The notes under the pieces: model-generated | Database searches by the model: none | Told to the model about the DNA's origin: nothing | What the model saw: only the letters and a program-made list of their open reading frames with translations | Program-made: the position numbers and the translations under genes | Origin: Amaranthus tricolor | Taxonomy: Eukaryota; Streptophyta; Magnoliopsida; Caryophyllales; Amaranthaceae | Direction: 5' to 3' | NCBI RefSeq assembly: GCF_026212465.1 | Contig: NC_080056.1 | Coordinates: 19,736,227 to 19,800,226, forward strand | DNA length: 64,000 nucleotides | In this document: positions 21,050-35,200 of the stretch, piece after piece | Layout of the letters: every line of letters starts with the position of its first letter | Position numbering within the stretch: position 1 is the first letter of the stretch

Positions 21050-24000
21050 GTTCCAAGGAACCGCCCCGAAATCAGGAACCAGGCTGAAACAGTTCACCCG
21101 GCCCAACGGTTCATTAGAACCGAAACCGTATTTACCGGGCACAGCGGCTCTTTGGAACTGGTCAAAACTGGTCGTTAACTAGCCATTGTGCATTCCTCTA
21201 TAAATACTCCACACTTTCAATCATGTTCATTCGCAATTCATCTCTTCTCCCACTCTCTCTATTTACTCTCTCTACTTAATTACTTAATTACACAATTATT
21301 CTCTTAATTACATAATTCGTCTTTTAATTATTTCTTAATTACATAATTAGTCTTATAATTTTTTATTTATTTCTTAATTACATAATAATTTCAATGTTAT
21401 CATGTCTTCATTTTGGAAAAAAAGCCTCTTAAAAAGTTACTAAAGTGGCAAAATCATTAGGAGATTCTAGCTCCAAAAGAAAGGCCACTTCAACTCTGTC
21501 GATATCAACAACACCTTCGATTAGTAATTATGAACCAAATTATCCAGAAGGGTACCACCAAGAATTACACGATTATGCAGAAGAAGTGGAAGGGGGAAAT
21601 ACAAATTAAAGAACAAGAAGAAGAGGAACCAACGACCCCTATTAGGATAATTAGATCTCGACAATCATCAACGAGCTCACAAGAAGTACAACAACAACAA
21701 AAACAAGCTCGTCGTAAATGAGTCAATTTTAAAAGTATCAGTTAGTTTTATAATTTTATTCTTCAAATTGATTAAATTTTAAATTATTATTTATTTATAT
21801 ATTGTAGTATTTGAGTATGTCTTTATGTTTAAATTTAGATAAAGAGCAACCAGTAAGACAACCTTTTCCGACAATGCCACCTACTAGTGGTAGAGTTGTT
21901 TCACATGTGTGGTCATATTTTTAAAAACAATGAGCCGACAATCCGAATGTTTTCTCGTGCACTTGTCAAATTTGTGAAAGTCAAGGGGTAAACCATTAGT
22001 TTAATACAAGTTCAGCAAAGGTAAATACTTTCTAAATTTTTCTAAATGATATGTATATTTTCTAAATTAAGAAGGTATTAAAAATTCATTTATTGTGCTT
22101 TGTGAATACGTGTTAGGTGGTGGTAGGGGATCTTTCAACAAAGATTTAGCAAAGAAGCATGGAATCACAAAAGAAACTCATGCAGCAAGCGGTAGCGAAA
22201 CCACAAGTGGAAGCCGACAGTGGACAATGGACATCCCCGGCGGAGGTATGCCTTTTAAATATAATTGTAATGAAATGATTGATGAATTTTCTAAATATGT
22301 AATTTATTGATGAGTTTCCATTTAACCATGGTGAAAGTAAGGCTTGCGAATATTACACTAGAAAAACTTTGCAACCATAAGAGTGATCCCTAGGAACACT
22401 CTTAAAACGACGCATAATAAAATTATATGAATCATAGCGCTATGAATTAGTATAAATGTTTAAATTTTTTAATGGTAGGGTTAGAATAACAGCCGAAATT
22501 TGGTCTGCTCCCCCACATTCAGAACCTTATATATGTGTAACAGCACACTGGATATACCATAATTGGTTTATTCAAAAAAGAACAATTGCTTTTGAGTTAA
22601 TGCCTGAAAGACATACTAGTGATAACGTAAAATATAGATTAATAGAGATATGTAAAAAATTGAACTTGTTAGATAAGATATTTTGTTGTTCTACCGATAA
22701 CGCAACCGCCGACATGAAATGCATTAAACTTTTGTATAACGAACCTGATTTTAGTTTTATCCTTGGTGGTATATTACACATACGTTGTTGTGCTCATATT
22801 GTTAACTTATCTTGCTAAATGGGTATTAGACAATTAAGTGATCAATTAGATCCCATTAGAGACATAGTGAAGTGACTTAAATTAGGACAGGTAAAGAGAA
22901 GATATAAACAATTATGTGACCATTATGGACTAAAAACGGTATATTGATCATTAGATACTCCTACACGTTGGGGCATGACCCCATGATCTATTAAAAAAGG
23001 CTATTCTTTATCATCTGGTTATAACACAATTGTATACTGAGCGTACGAATAGCCATATAAGTGATAAACATGGGAAGTAGCTATAGGCGTACAAAATATA
23101 TTAGAAGCGTATGACCACGCAACTAAGATTTTTCATATGTTTACGAACTAGACGACCACCTAGTAATAAGTGAATGCATTACTATTTCCTCAACGATAAA
23201 GCCGAGTACAATTTCCTCAACAAGCTTATGATGTGATAGTTAAATTATGCTTATTAAATAATCATCAAGCGCAATATAGAAGGTTATTACTCATTATTGA
23301 CCTTTATTAAGCCATTAAGTTACACTCTCAATACTTGTAGAAGCTCATTACTGCTACTAAATACTTGGTAACCTTAATGCTTATTCAATCAAGTTTGATT
23401 AAGCCTCATGACTTTACCATCATAGCACATCGCAAGATCACAACAATAATGACAACTGATATATGTAGGGTCTGGTTAGGTGAGGACTGTAGTCCTAAAC
23501 CCTAACTGTGGTGGGAGTCTTCACTCCTCTCAATATTGTTATGCTCGAGACTCCACAGGATGGGTTTTTCTCGGACCCCCTGTCTGACACCGCATTTTAC
23601 GTGCCGGCTAACACGAATGCCGGGATTTTATATGTCGGTCCATGGTTCGACGTTACCTTACTCTCAGAGTCATACAATATTAATCATGCAATATCAAACA
23701 AGACTCTAAACCGAAATATTTTACATTATTATAAGTCAAACTTCCACTAGTCAAAATTTTTACAATTCTAGCCTTTTAATAGAAACAAATTACTAGTATC
23801 TAATAAATTAATATTTATTAAATAATAATTTCGTAGCTATACTAAGATTCCTGAGGCTAAACTAAGTCATTATTATGTCATAAATAATCCTAAAAGTCAA
23901 GGGTAATATTTCTAAGTACTTAATAACGTATTTTATCAAATAACCAAATAAAATAGTAAAACGGATTCATCATAACTATGAAAAATAATCTGACAAGTTA

Positions 24001-24241
24001 TTAAGGGTCCAAAATCTAGATGAAATGAGTTTTCAAGAAAAACAACGCTAAGCATTTCAACAAATTAGTTTGACTATTTTACCGATAAATCGATTAATAT
24101 TATAATTACTTGAGTCCCAAAAATTAAACTTTTATCAAAACACCAAGATGATATGGAATCATTTTAAAGAGATAAATTTATTTAACTAATAAAATTCATG
24201 GTTATTATTTTAAATAATTAATACAATCATTTTAGCCATAA

Positions 24242-24667
<426 letters not shown>

Positions 24668-26320
24668 TAAATGAAGTCCATAGGGTCCACGATAATTTGC
24701 CGTAGGGTCATCATGAGATTCAACATGTTATAAGGAGTATGCCAAAAAGTTACAAGTTAAGAAGAGCCCATTTAATATTTTATTTCTTATTTAACTTTTC
24801 TTTTTCTTCAAATTTATTAATAAACTTTTAACTTATTTTATACTAAAGTAATATATTTTCTTAGCTATTTTTCATAATTAAGAAAGTATTCAACACCTCT
24901 TTCTATTAGAATAATATTTTCAAAAGAAAATTCAATTAAACGTTACTTTAATGAAGTAAAACTCAAGAAACATATCTAAAATGATATCCTAACTTTTAGC
25001 TTTTCTAAAGTACTTATAAAATACCCTTTTTAAAATTCCTAGTTCACATTAATTTTATCTACCAAGATTTCATCACAAAAACATTACTAGATATTATTTT
25101 TAAGTATTTTCTCAATGCAAAAGTTCATAAAGCTAACATACATGAAATTTAAAATAATATTTCACATAAAAAATTCATATATATCTACATCATCTTATTA
25201 ATCAAAAATTTTCATATTTATAACTTTTTTTAGAGTGTCCCAAAAATATTATTGTTTTGACGAAAATATCACTAAATTGGATATGACTTTAATATAACCA
25301 TGTAAAGTTTAAATGATTAAAATAAAATCATGTTGATCATGCTTTTTATATTATCGAGTAAACATAAATGAATATCACATAACGAGAGAGTTAAGAAAAT
25401 GTGTACCATTTTCCTCCAAAGGTGGTGCTAAACCAAGTAAAAGAATAATAATAGGAAAATAAGAATTCAAAGTAAGAAGCTCCAAAAGAGAAAGTCTTCA
25501 AGGCTTCAAGTTTCAAAGAAGTAGATCTTCAACTACCTAAAAGAAAATGATATCCAAGCTCCAAAAGATAATACTTGACTTTATAAAAGTTGATGATTAT
25601 TAGCTTAAGAAGTGATAAGATCAAGCTCCATCTTCATTTGATTCTTCAATAATAAAAAGGGTATATAGTTAGTAAGATGTTAATGAAGTGAAGATATAAA
25701 AAAGAAAGGTAGAAAGATTTGATGATGGGGGTGCAAGTGATCTTATGGCTAAGGGGGGTATTTATATAGATTTTGGGCAACTTTTTATTTCATAAGATTG
25801 TATGAAAAAGAGTGTTAGGAGTACAGAAGAAGGTTAACTTGTGTAAGTGATTTAGAGTGTGTAAATGAATGTGTAAGAGTTGAAGTGTGTAATTGGATGT
25901 GTAAGAGTTTGGAGTATAGAAGAAGGTTAACTTGTGTAAGGAAATGGTGATAGCTTGTCTAAGTGATGAACATCATGGATTGATGTTGAAAGGATTTTGG
26001 TTCATCAAATTTTTGTTCTAGTTTATACAAGTGAAATGTTTTAGATTAATGGGAAAGTTTGATTATGAAAATATGATAGTTTACTTAGAAAATTTTGGTT
26101 AAAACTATACTTAAAGTTAATAAGAAAAATATAGTTAATTTTTAGGTATAAAATATTTAAATCAAAGTTGTAATAAGGTTAAATGTAAGTAGTAAAGTTA
26201 GTTTAAGGAAATGAAATTGAAACGTAACGTTTTAATAAAACCGTAAATATAACATTAAAATTTTACTTTTCGTAGTATAAAATAATAAAATAATATTTTA
26301 GTGCTTATAAAGAAATTTAA

Positions 26321-26437
<117 letters not shown>

Positions 26438-27759
26438 TAAGTTTAATATTTAGACGAAATTACAAAATCGGAATAAGGTTTAGGAATTAAAGGTGATATG
26501 AATTAGATAACCAAAGGATTAGGAATTCGAATTAAAAAAAATTCGGAATAATTAATCGGAAGATTAAGATTAAGAAATTTGAGCCTGTTACAACCTTACT
26601 AATTTAATAGGATTTTACTACCAATCATTAGGTCGTCTGCAGTGATAATGTACATAATTATGTTGAAAATTGTAAAAAGATTTTAGCTGATCTTTATGAT
26701 CACTATTCTAGTGTATATAAACAAAGTCGCGATACGTCTAGGCACACTAACGTCTCAGCACGTCCAACTTATTATAATCCCAATATAGCTAACATAATAA
26801 GCCAAGATGATAGTTTTGTAGGAGCATCTTCTTCATCACCCTCCGCTTCATATTTAAAACTAGATAATTATCTTAAACATCACTTTGAAATTGAACAAGA
26901 TAGTTATAATATTTTAGAATGGTGGAAAGAAAAATCATAAACTTTCCCATATTATCGAGAATTGCAAAGGATATCCTTGTAATTCCTGCTTCTACTATTG
27001 CGTCGGAGTCTGCTTTTAGTACAAGTAGAAGAGTTTTAAATGATAAGAGATCTCGTTTTGCTCCACATGCTATTCAAATATGTGTTTGCAAGAAAGATTG
27101 GGATTAAGCGGAGGTCCGAACGCAAGGACTCAAGAACGATCATGATCAAGACGATAATGATCCATGGGTGATGATGGATACATTTGCATCATCGTCGGGA
27201 GGAGAGGCAGCGGAAGCATCTAACTAACAAGATGATGATAACGAAGATGAATAGGATCATGAATATCATACAACGACCAATCAACATTTAACAACTACAA
27301 ACAAAAGGTATGACAAAGAACTACGTGGGCTTTGATTCCTCTGGATACGTAGGTAGCTTAGTATTCCTTTGGGATACTAGGTTCAAGTCCATTTTCTCCC
27401 TTTTTTTTATTAATAATCTTTATCGTTTCTTATTAATTTATTTTTTTTCCTTCGTTTTAGTAAATATTTTAATAACGATGACAAGTAATGAATTTCGCTA
27501 ATAATCAAGTAATCAACGATGGTGCATCCTTATTATTATAGTATTTTTATATTATATTTAAAGAAAAAATAAGAATGGAATCGATGGTCTAACTTGCCCG
27601 ACCCAAGATTTGGAACCGCCTCATGAACCGCCAAGGAACCGTTTGGAACCGCCCGGAATCGGAACCAGAAACGTTCAAATCAGGTTCCAGATGAAACTGA
27701 ACTCGGGTAGATTCAAAACCGGAATGAAACCGGCCCGACCCAAACTGTGGCCATCACTA

Positions 27760-28029
27760 CCTCAAATAAAGTAGGAACCACTTGTCTTAATGATCATACA
27801 CCATCCAAACTAAGAAGATCATTTAGATTATCATCTCAACATCCTCTGAAGAACATCATTAGTGACCCAAAGAAAGGTACAGAAACTCGATCCTCTCTTA
27901 AAGATTTATGTGCATTTTTTGCTTTTGTATCTCGTGTAGAACCAAAGGACATCAAAGAAGTCATAAAGGAACCAAAGTGGATCAATGACATCCAAAGTGA
28001 ATTGATCAGGACTTTACGTCCTTCAATAA
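27760..28029 (+). pseudogene. Old SIRE-type copia pol, left piece
   Basis: The frame shows HPLKNIISDPKKGTETRSSL, then KDLCAFFAFVSRVEPKDIKE and WINDIQSEL. This is the linker just ahead of the reverse transcriptase in SIRE/Maximus copia elements; the copia copy at 32551-34353 has the equivalent [20 protein letters not shown]. After a frame change it ends in a sequence encoding FNNV at the insertion point of the next element. The continuation (VWDRVER...) is at about 44453. The upstream part of this pol is missing, replaced by hAT copy B. Confidence 0.75.
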
Positions 28030-29297
28030 TGTAGGAATGCTAATGGATGATCGAATGCAACAAGAGGGGGGGGGTGAATTGTTGTGTAGTAGGTTTAAGA
28101 TTTTTGCCTCTAATTTTTGCGGAATTGTATCAAGTAAAGAACAAAAACTTAAACTTAAAAACGAAAAGAAAAATAATAAAGGAGACAAAGATTTTACGTG
28201 GAAACCTTCTTGGCCTAATAAGAAGGAAAAACCACGACCCCCGGGATTTCAAAATTCTCACTATGTTAAGGCAATCAATTACAATTACACAAAACAATGT
28301 TTGCTTCACTTGAAGCTTCTCAATTCTCTAAATGCTTCACTGAAAGCTTCTCTACTTAGGCCTACTTCTCTTCTCTTCTCTTTCTCTCCTTCTCTTTCTC
28401 TACTCTCGATTCTATTCTCTATTCCCTTAGACTTCCCATAAGTCTAATTACAACAAAACACTCAATTACCCTTTACAAGGCCAATTCTCATGAAGATCAA
28501 AATTAAATAGTTGCTCAAGAAAAATATAAAGAATTAATTGGCATTGGAAAACTGAAAATATTTTTCTTAAGATGATCTCCCTTTAATGGACACTCTTGGA
28601 TCCTCTCGGATGGTTTTTGGTTCGAGCAAAGTCCCTTCTATTTATAGTGGGAACAGCCAGCAGTGCACTCATCCCACGTTCTCCATGAGGTGCACTTATC
28701 CCACGACTTCCATAACTTACTTGCTCCCAAAGAAAACGGGAAATTAGTTGAAAATAGAAGTGGAACGTAACTGCTGTATGCTTGCACGGTTAAAACTACA
28801 TGGGTTAAAGAAGATCCTAAATTGTAGGAGACCAATTCAAAGTAGAGAACAAGTCTCTTGAACATCCGAGTTTATAGGAGATAAACAAGGAATTGATCTT
28901 CTCCATGTTTTAGGCGAATTAAAATCATTTTGCCAATTAATAAATAAGTTTAATTAAGCAACTAAATAAATTTTAACCTTTTACATTAACTAAAAACAGA
29001 AATCATAATTTTCGTAAATTCCAGTCAATGTCTTCTTCAGACCTGCATCGTGGGGAACAGCGCACTGTCTCTATCTACAACTTTTCGTCAGAACTTCAAC
29101 TCTAGGAACAGTAAACTGTCTTCCAGAGCAATTGCCCAACTTCTTGGATATTTGAGACATGTACATCTTCCACGAATCAAGTCATAGGCTTCATCAACGA
29201 TTCACATTAAATCGGATATATACCTACAAAACAATCTCTAATAATATGTTTGTTTATTTAAAAGTAAAGTCATCATCAAAACCTTAAGAGGCCAACA
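28030..29297 (-). repeat. 3' LTR of the SIRE-type copia
   Basis: On the minus strand the LTR starts TGTTGGCCTCTTAAGG at 29297, directly after the polypurine tract, and ends GCATTCCTACA at 28030; length is 1268 bp. A CTATTTATAG stretch near 28639 can serve as the TATA region. The usual partner 5' LTR is missing at the other end. Confidence 0.75.
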
Positions 29298-29299
29298 AA

Positions 29300-29314
29300 T
29301 TCCCCCTTTTTGAT
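29300..29314 (-). other. Polypurine tract
   Basis: AAAAAGGGGGAA on the minus strand lies two bases before the LTR start. This is the plus-strand primer position of a copia element. Confidence 0.75.
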
Positions 29315-30084
29315 GATGGCAAACTTTATAAACAAACTTAAGTGAAAATCGAGTAAAACAAAATACATAGAGCATACTAGAGATTAAAGTAACTCTAATT
29401 AACTTAGCAAATCAACTTGTTAAAATATAATTTACCAAGTCATTCATAAACAAACAGTTTACTCGAAGATATCAAATAGTTTTTCAAAAATTTTCAAAAT
29501 AAATTAACTTAAAACTTAAATGGAATAAACTAAGTTAGACTAAAATGAATAAACTGACATAATTAAACTATAATAAACAATTAAACTAAAATAAACCTAA
29601 CATAACTTATTTAAGTATTTTCACAGAAACAAATATTCATGAGAACTTCAACAAACTTAGCAACACAGAGGATCACTAAACTAGCATAAACACAGCAGCA
29701 CATTATCATCCATAAGAATCAATATAAATCAACCAAGATGATATGTAACTGTGTAATCACTGCTCCTGTTAAGTTAAGTTTGTGCATAATCTTCCCCCTT
29801 TTGTCATCAATCAAAAAGAATTGGAAGTTATCAAATCTCAGCACAAACCATATAGATTTGTTAGTGATGAAAGCAACAAACAACAATAATAAGAGTAAGT
29901 GCCATGAATAATAGCCAAACCTGCAAATTGGTAATTGTCACAGACCATGAAAATAAAAGTAAGAAAAGAAGAGTAGCAATTGTTCAAGTTACAACTACAA
30001 TGTACCCCAGATGGTACAAATTAAAAAGAAAAAGTGTTTGAGAAGTGATACAGCCAACAAATTATAAATTTTTGAGGAAAGGGA
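29315..30084 (-). other. Non-coding region between third ORF and LTR
   Basis: About 770 bases of A-rich DNA without an open frame, where Sireviruses commonly have a long untranslated region. Several imperfect AACTAAAATAAAC-type repeats lie at 29515-29600. The stretch CCCCCTTTTGTCATC at 29794 partly repeats the polypurine-tract region. Confidence 0.45.
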
Positions 30085-31773
30085 TCAAGGGTCAGTCTCT
30101 TCTTCATCAATAAACTCAGTCTGCACCTCCACTGTGTCCAGCTTGGCACCAAGGCGTTGGTCCATTTGGTTTAGCTGATCCACAATTGAAGCAAGCGAGA
30201 CACGAGTTTCATCCTGAAATGCAATGAATTGAGACTGTAGATCAAGGAGCTTGGAGAGAATGGAATGTAAGGAAACTGCAGGGACAGAGTCAAAGTTAGT
30301 ACAACCAATATTGGGTGAAGTGTGTGATTGTGGTGGTGGTGTACACGGGATAGGTGATGGTGGTGGTGATGGAATTTGATGTGATGGTGAATTGGCTGGT
30401 TTGGGAGAGGTAGGTTCGTCAGGTGTTGGCTCAGGGATGGTGTCAGATGGTGTTTCATCAACCAAAGTAGCCTTGCGTTTCGAGGCCAACCTCCTACTCT
30501 TCCTTTGCATTGACTTAGCCTTTTTTCTCATAGCCAACACAATCTCTTCTTCATCACTGGAATCACTGCAGAGATTGTGAGGAACATTTTCATCCAAGGC
30601 TTCTTTTTGCTTATCACTTTCCCCCTTACTTGCAGCTCCATCCTGTTCCTCTTTCTCAGATTTTTCAATATTTTCAGAGGGAACAGGATCTTGTTCCTTT
30701 TCTTTCTCATTCTCCTTTTCCTCCTTTTTCTCCTCTTCCTCCTTTTCTTCCTCAACCTCTTCAGCCCCTTCTTCTTCAGATTCAACTTCTACAACCTCAT
30801 CATGCATCAATACTCCCTCATTATTCAATTTTAAACGCAAATTTTGTAAACATTTAGCACCAATTTTCATATTGGGACCCATTGGGAACTCCAACCCTTC
30901 CAATGGGACCTCAAACTTCCTAAAAATCCATGTTATCAATCCTCCATAACCAATAAAACTTTTCTTTTCAATGCAGTCTGATAAATGAGAGATCATTAAC
31001 GAAGGAAAATTTATTTTAATATGTTTTTCCATGCAGTAAATCAAGGTGGCATCACGCAAACTCACTTGACTACGTTTTGAGTTTCGTGGTAAGATAAATC
31101 TGCGAGCAACATTGTACAACAATTTATGCATAGGAGACAAAATATTGTGACTGATCTTCCCTTTTTGATCAACTCCTAAGAATTTTAAAATTGTTCGTTC
31201 ATTAATGCCAGAAAATGCAATCTTTGACCCAATATGATATGTATCGAAACCAACATTGGGAACATTAAACCATTCCCCTAATAAAGCGCTGTTAAATTCA
31301 ATTTTAACAGTTTTAACAACACTAGAACACATACCGCCATCATTAGAGAAATTTTCAATAAATTCTCTCATTAGGTTTGGAAAAATTGAATTGCAACTGT
31401 AGTTTGACATCAATAATTCCCATTCTTGAAACTTTAAAATGTCATGCAATCTAGGAAAGTTAGTAGAATCATACCAATATTTGTCCAACCCGAACCCTAC
31501 AGTCATCTCCTTTGAAACTTCTTCTGCGCTGTTTGGATCAACATGCTTCGATCGCTTAACTACTCTAGAAGATGAACCACCTGTTGACATTTTTCTTTTG
31601 GTACTTGTGGGTTCAGTGGAGTGTTTTGGTGATTCTTGTGTGGTTTCAGTTGGTGTGGGTGGTGCATCTTGCAGTAATGGTGGTGGAAGAACTACTCTTA
31701 GTGGTTTTGGTTGATCGGGTATACAGGATTTGGGAGTTTTCTTGCCTGATTTAGAGGATTTAGGGGTTTTCAT
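30085..31773 (-). CDS. Third ORF of the SIRE-type copia (562 residues, intact)
   Basis: The ORF is uninterrupted. Order along the protein: a Pro/Ser/Thr-rich N-terminus (1-70); a basic patch VVKRSKH (about 70-76); a globular part (about 95-320) with LLGEWFNVPNVGFDTYHIG and LSPMHKLLYNVARRFILPR, which resembles the domain called 'putative plant transposon protein'; a Glu/Lys-rich acidic stretch (about 325-390); a Ser/Pro-rich segment with PSPPPSPIPCTPPPQ; and a probable coiled coil near the end (ILSKLLDLQSQFIAFQDE). I see no signal peptide or membrane segment, so 'envelope-like' is not supported. Its position after pol on the same strand is the Sirevirus extra-ORF position. Role unknown; the charge pattern suggests nucleic-acid or protein binding in the nucleus (inference). 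Confidence 0.8.
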   Translation of the reverse strand: MKTPKSSKSGKKTPKSCIPDQPKPLRVVLPPPLLQDAPPTPTETTQESPKHSTEPTSTKRKMSTGGSSSRVVKRSKHVDPNSAEEVSKEMTVGFGLDKYWYDSTNFPRLHDILKFQEWELLMSNYSCNSIFPNLMREFIENFSNDGGMCSSVVKTVKIEFNSALLGEWFNVPNVGFDTYHIGSKIAFSGINERTILKFLGVDQKGKISHNILSPMHKLLYNVARRFILPRNSKRSQVSLRDATLIYCMEKHIKINFPSLMISHLSDCIEKKSFIGYGGLITWIFRKFEVPLEGLEFPMGPNMKIGAKCLQNLRLKLNNEGVLMHDEVVEVESEEEGAEEVEEEKEEEEKKEEKENEKEKEQDPVPSENIEKSEKEEQDGAASKGESDKQKEALDENVPHNLCSDSSDEEEIVLAMRKKAKSMQRKSRRLASKRKATLVDETPSDTIPEPTPDEPTSPKPANSPSHQIPSPPPSPIPCTPPPQSHTSPNIGCTNFDSVPAVSLHSILSKLLDLQSQFIAFQDETRVSLASIVDQLNQMDQRLGAKLDTVEVQTEFIDEEETDP

Positions 31774-32286
31774 TTTTGAATTTTTAAGGTTTTGAGCGAG
31801 AAGGAAGGACGGTTTCTTGAGGAATTGAGAGAAGGTTTGGGAAGGTAATGGGTAATGACGTGAAGCAGGGGTTTTTAAATGATTGAAGTGACGGTTACTC
31901 CTCCAAGTCCCATCTCTTTATTGCCTTTGCATTACTTGAGTGAAGAAGAACCGTTTTCCCAAAACTCTCAATTTAAGTTGGCCGTAAAAAAAATGAAATA
32001 TGAATAAATTATAAAATATTAAATTTAAAGTAAAATATGAAAATAAAAATAAAAATAAAAGTAAAAGAATGAATTATAATATAAAAAGAATTATAACAAA
32101 AATAATGAACATCTGCTTTGGTCTGATCAAATTAACAACATGCAAACGTGAAGACATTCATAGTACAAACTTTATTACGTGTTTACCTGATCCATGCAAT
32201 AATTGATTTTCAATCAAGATTTTGAGATTGATTCCTGACCTTTTCATTCTCATGATGCTTCAATGGGAAATATATGCAACTAATCT
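31774..32286 (-). other. Spacer between pol and the third ORF
   Basis: About 510 bases with no open frame. In SIRE elements the third ORF is expressed separately from pol; this spacer could hold a splice acceptor or promoter. A pyrimidine-rich stretch lies just before the start codon on the minus strand. Confidence 0.35.
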
Positions 32287-35200
32287 TTAGTGGAGCTTGA
32301 TCATACCAAGTTCCAATCTCATCATTTCATATTGTTCCCTAGGAAGTGGTTTGGTCAGAATATCTGCAACTTGTTCATTAGTGTTAACATGCTTTAATAT
32401 GATATTTTTGTGTTCTACGTTATCCTTAAGAAAATGATGTCTAATATGTATATGTTTAGCACGAGAATGATGCACTGGATCTTTGAATATACATATGGCA
32501 CTGGTATTGTCACAATAAATAGGAATACATTCAACTTTAATACCAAAATCTCATAGTTGCTGTTTTATCCAAAGCATTTGGGAACAGCAAGTTGCTGCTG
32601 CTACGTATTCAGCTTCGGCAGTGGATAATGCAACAGTATTTTGCTTCTTGGAACTCCATGAAACTAAACATGAGCCAAGAAATTGTACCATACATGATGT
32701 ACTTTTTCTATTTACAAGATCACCTGCATAATCTGCATCACTGAAACCTTTTAAATCATAAACATCACTGTTAGGATAAAATAAGGACAAGTCGTCTGTT
32801 CCCTTCAAATATCTTAAAATTCGTTTGACTGCCTTGAGATGTGATTCATTAGGATTTGATTGAAATCTAGCACATAAACCAACACTAAAGGAAATATCAG
32901 GTCTACTTGCAGTTAGATATAATAAAGAACCTATCATGCCTCTATACATTGTTTGATCTACGTTAGTTCCTTTTAGGTCTTCATCTAATCTAACATTTGT
33001 AGCCATGGGTGTATGGTTGGTTTTAGCATTTGTTAGACCATATTTCTTTAGAAGTTCTTTTATATATTTTTGTTGATGAATGAAGATACCATTTTCGGTT
33101 TGTTTAATTTGTAACCCAAGGAAGAAATTTAGTTCTCCCATCATGCTCATTTCAAATTCTGTGCCCATTAGGTTAGCAAATTCTTTACATGATAAATCAT
33201 TAGTAGCACCAAAAATAATATCATCAACATAAATTTGAACAACCAAAATATTAGAACCTTTATTCTTAAAGAACAAGGTTTTGTCGATTTTTCCTCTTAC
33301 AAAGTTATTTTGAATTAAAAACTTTGAAAGTCTTTCGTACCATTGCCTAGGTGCTTGCTTCAAGCCATATAGGGCTTTGTCAAGCTTGTAGACATGATTA
33401 GGACAAGAGGTATTCTCAAAACCTGGAGGTTGTTCTACAAAAACTTCTTCATCAAGAAAACCATTTAAAAAAGCACATTTCACATCCATTTGATATAATT
33501 TAAAATTCATGAATGCAGCAAAAGAAATTAAAATTCTAATAGCCTCTAACCTTGCTACCGGAGCAAATGTCTCAGTATAATCAATACCTTCTTGTTGATT
33601 GTACTCTTTGACCACGAGTCTTGCTTTGTTTCTTACAATTATTCCATGCTCATCTAGCTTATTCCGATATACCCATTTCAAACCAATTACCTTCTTGCCT
33701 TTTGGTTTGGGTTCTAAGTGCCACACTTTATTTCTTTCAAATTCATTTAATTCATCTTGCATGGCTACTATCCATTCGGAATCCTTTAGAGCTTCTTCGT
33801 GATTTTTGGGTTCAAGTGATGATAGGAACGCAAAGTGTGCACAAAAGTTTCTCAGTTGGGATCTGGTTTGTGTTCCTTTATTCATATCACTTATAATCAG
33901 ATCAAGAGGATGATAACTTTGGTATTTCCAAGGTTTAGGCACAAATTCTCTGGAAGGAACAGTAGCATGTTCTTGTTCAGCGACTTGATTGACATTCTGT
34001 TCTGCTACTGGATCATTTTGCTCATCTGTGGGAACAGCTGGATTGGGAACAGTCTGCTGGTCCTGTTGTTCTGGCAGTTCCTGGATTTGGTCAGTTTCTT
34101 CTGCCTCTTCTTGTGTAGACTGTTCACTTGCTGCTCCATGATCTTGCACTTTAATTCCTTCATCATCATCTTCCAAGTTTGCAAGACCTATTTTAATATT
34201 ACTTGTTTCCTGTTCACTTGTTGAAAAGTTAGTTTCATCAAAGATTATGTGAACAGACTCCTCTACACACATTGTTCTCTTATTATAAACTCTGTAAGCT
34301 TTTGCTTTGTGATGAATAACCGAGAAATACTGCCTCATCACTTCTTTCATCAAATTTACCTATGTTTCGTTTTCCATTTACATGAACAAAACATTTGCAT
34401 CCAAACACACGAAAAATAGGAAATATTTGGTTTAACACCTTTAAGCAATTCATAGAGTGTCTTTGAAGTGATTGGTCTAATTAGTACTCGATTCAAGGTA
34501 TAGCATGCAGTATTAACGGCTTCTGCCCAAAAATTCCTAGGTAGACCACTAGCAATCAACATGGTCCTAGCCATTTCTTCTAAAGTCCTATTTTTCCTTT
34601 CTACCACTCCATTTTGTTGTGGTGTTCTAGGTGCGGAAAAATTGTGATTTATGCCATGTTCATTGCAATAATTCATGAAGTTTGAATTTTCAAATTCTTT
34701 CCCATGATCAGACCTTATATGAACGATTTGATTATTGGTAGATTTTTGTATTTTATTAGCAAAAGAAACAAACTCATCAAAAACTTCATATTTGCTTACC
34801 AAAAATAAGGTCCAAGTGAATCTACTGTAATCATCAACTATGACAAACAGATATCTTTTGCCACTACGACTTTGTGTTCTCATAGGTCCACATAAATCCA
34901 TATGAATTAATTCTAATGGTCTAGTGGTAGTCACAATGTTCTTTGATTTGAAGGATGACCGCACTTGTTTTCCTTTAGCACAAGGATCAAACATTTCATT
35001 TTTAAGAAACTTTATTGCAGGTAATCCTCTTACTAGGTCTTTTGATCTTAAGGTGTTAATCAATGAATAACTAGCATGACCTAGACGCTTGTGCCAAAGA
35101 AGTGGGTCTTCTTCAATAACACTTAAACACGTTAGACTGTTTCTGGGAACAGTGTCCAGGTCCACCACATAGGTGTTCCCTTTTCTGATTCCCTCCAGCA

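Noticed and set aside
28037..28441. 134-codon open frame next to the old copia fragment
   Set aside because: It lies inside the 3' LTR of the SIRE-type element and reads LTR sequence on the non-coding strand.
30085..31773. Host nuclear protein gene
   Set aside because: Its position between pol and the 3' LTR on the same strand, inside an element with defined ends, makes it the third ORF of the SIRE-type element.
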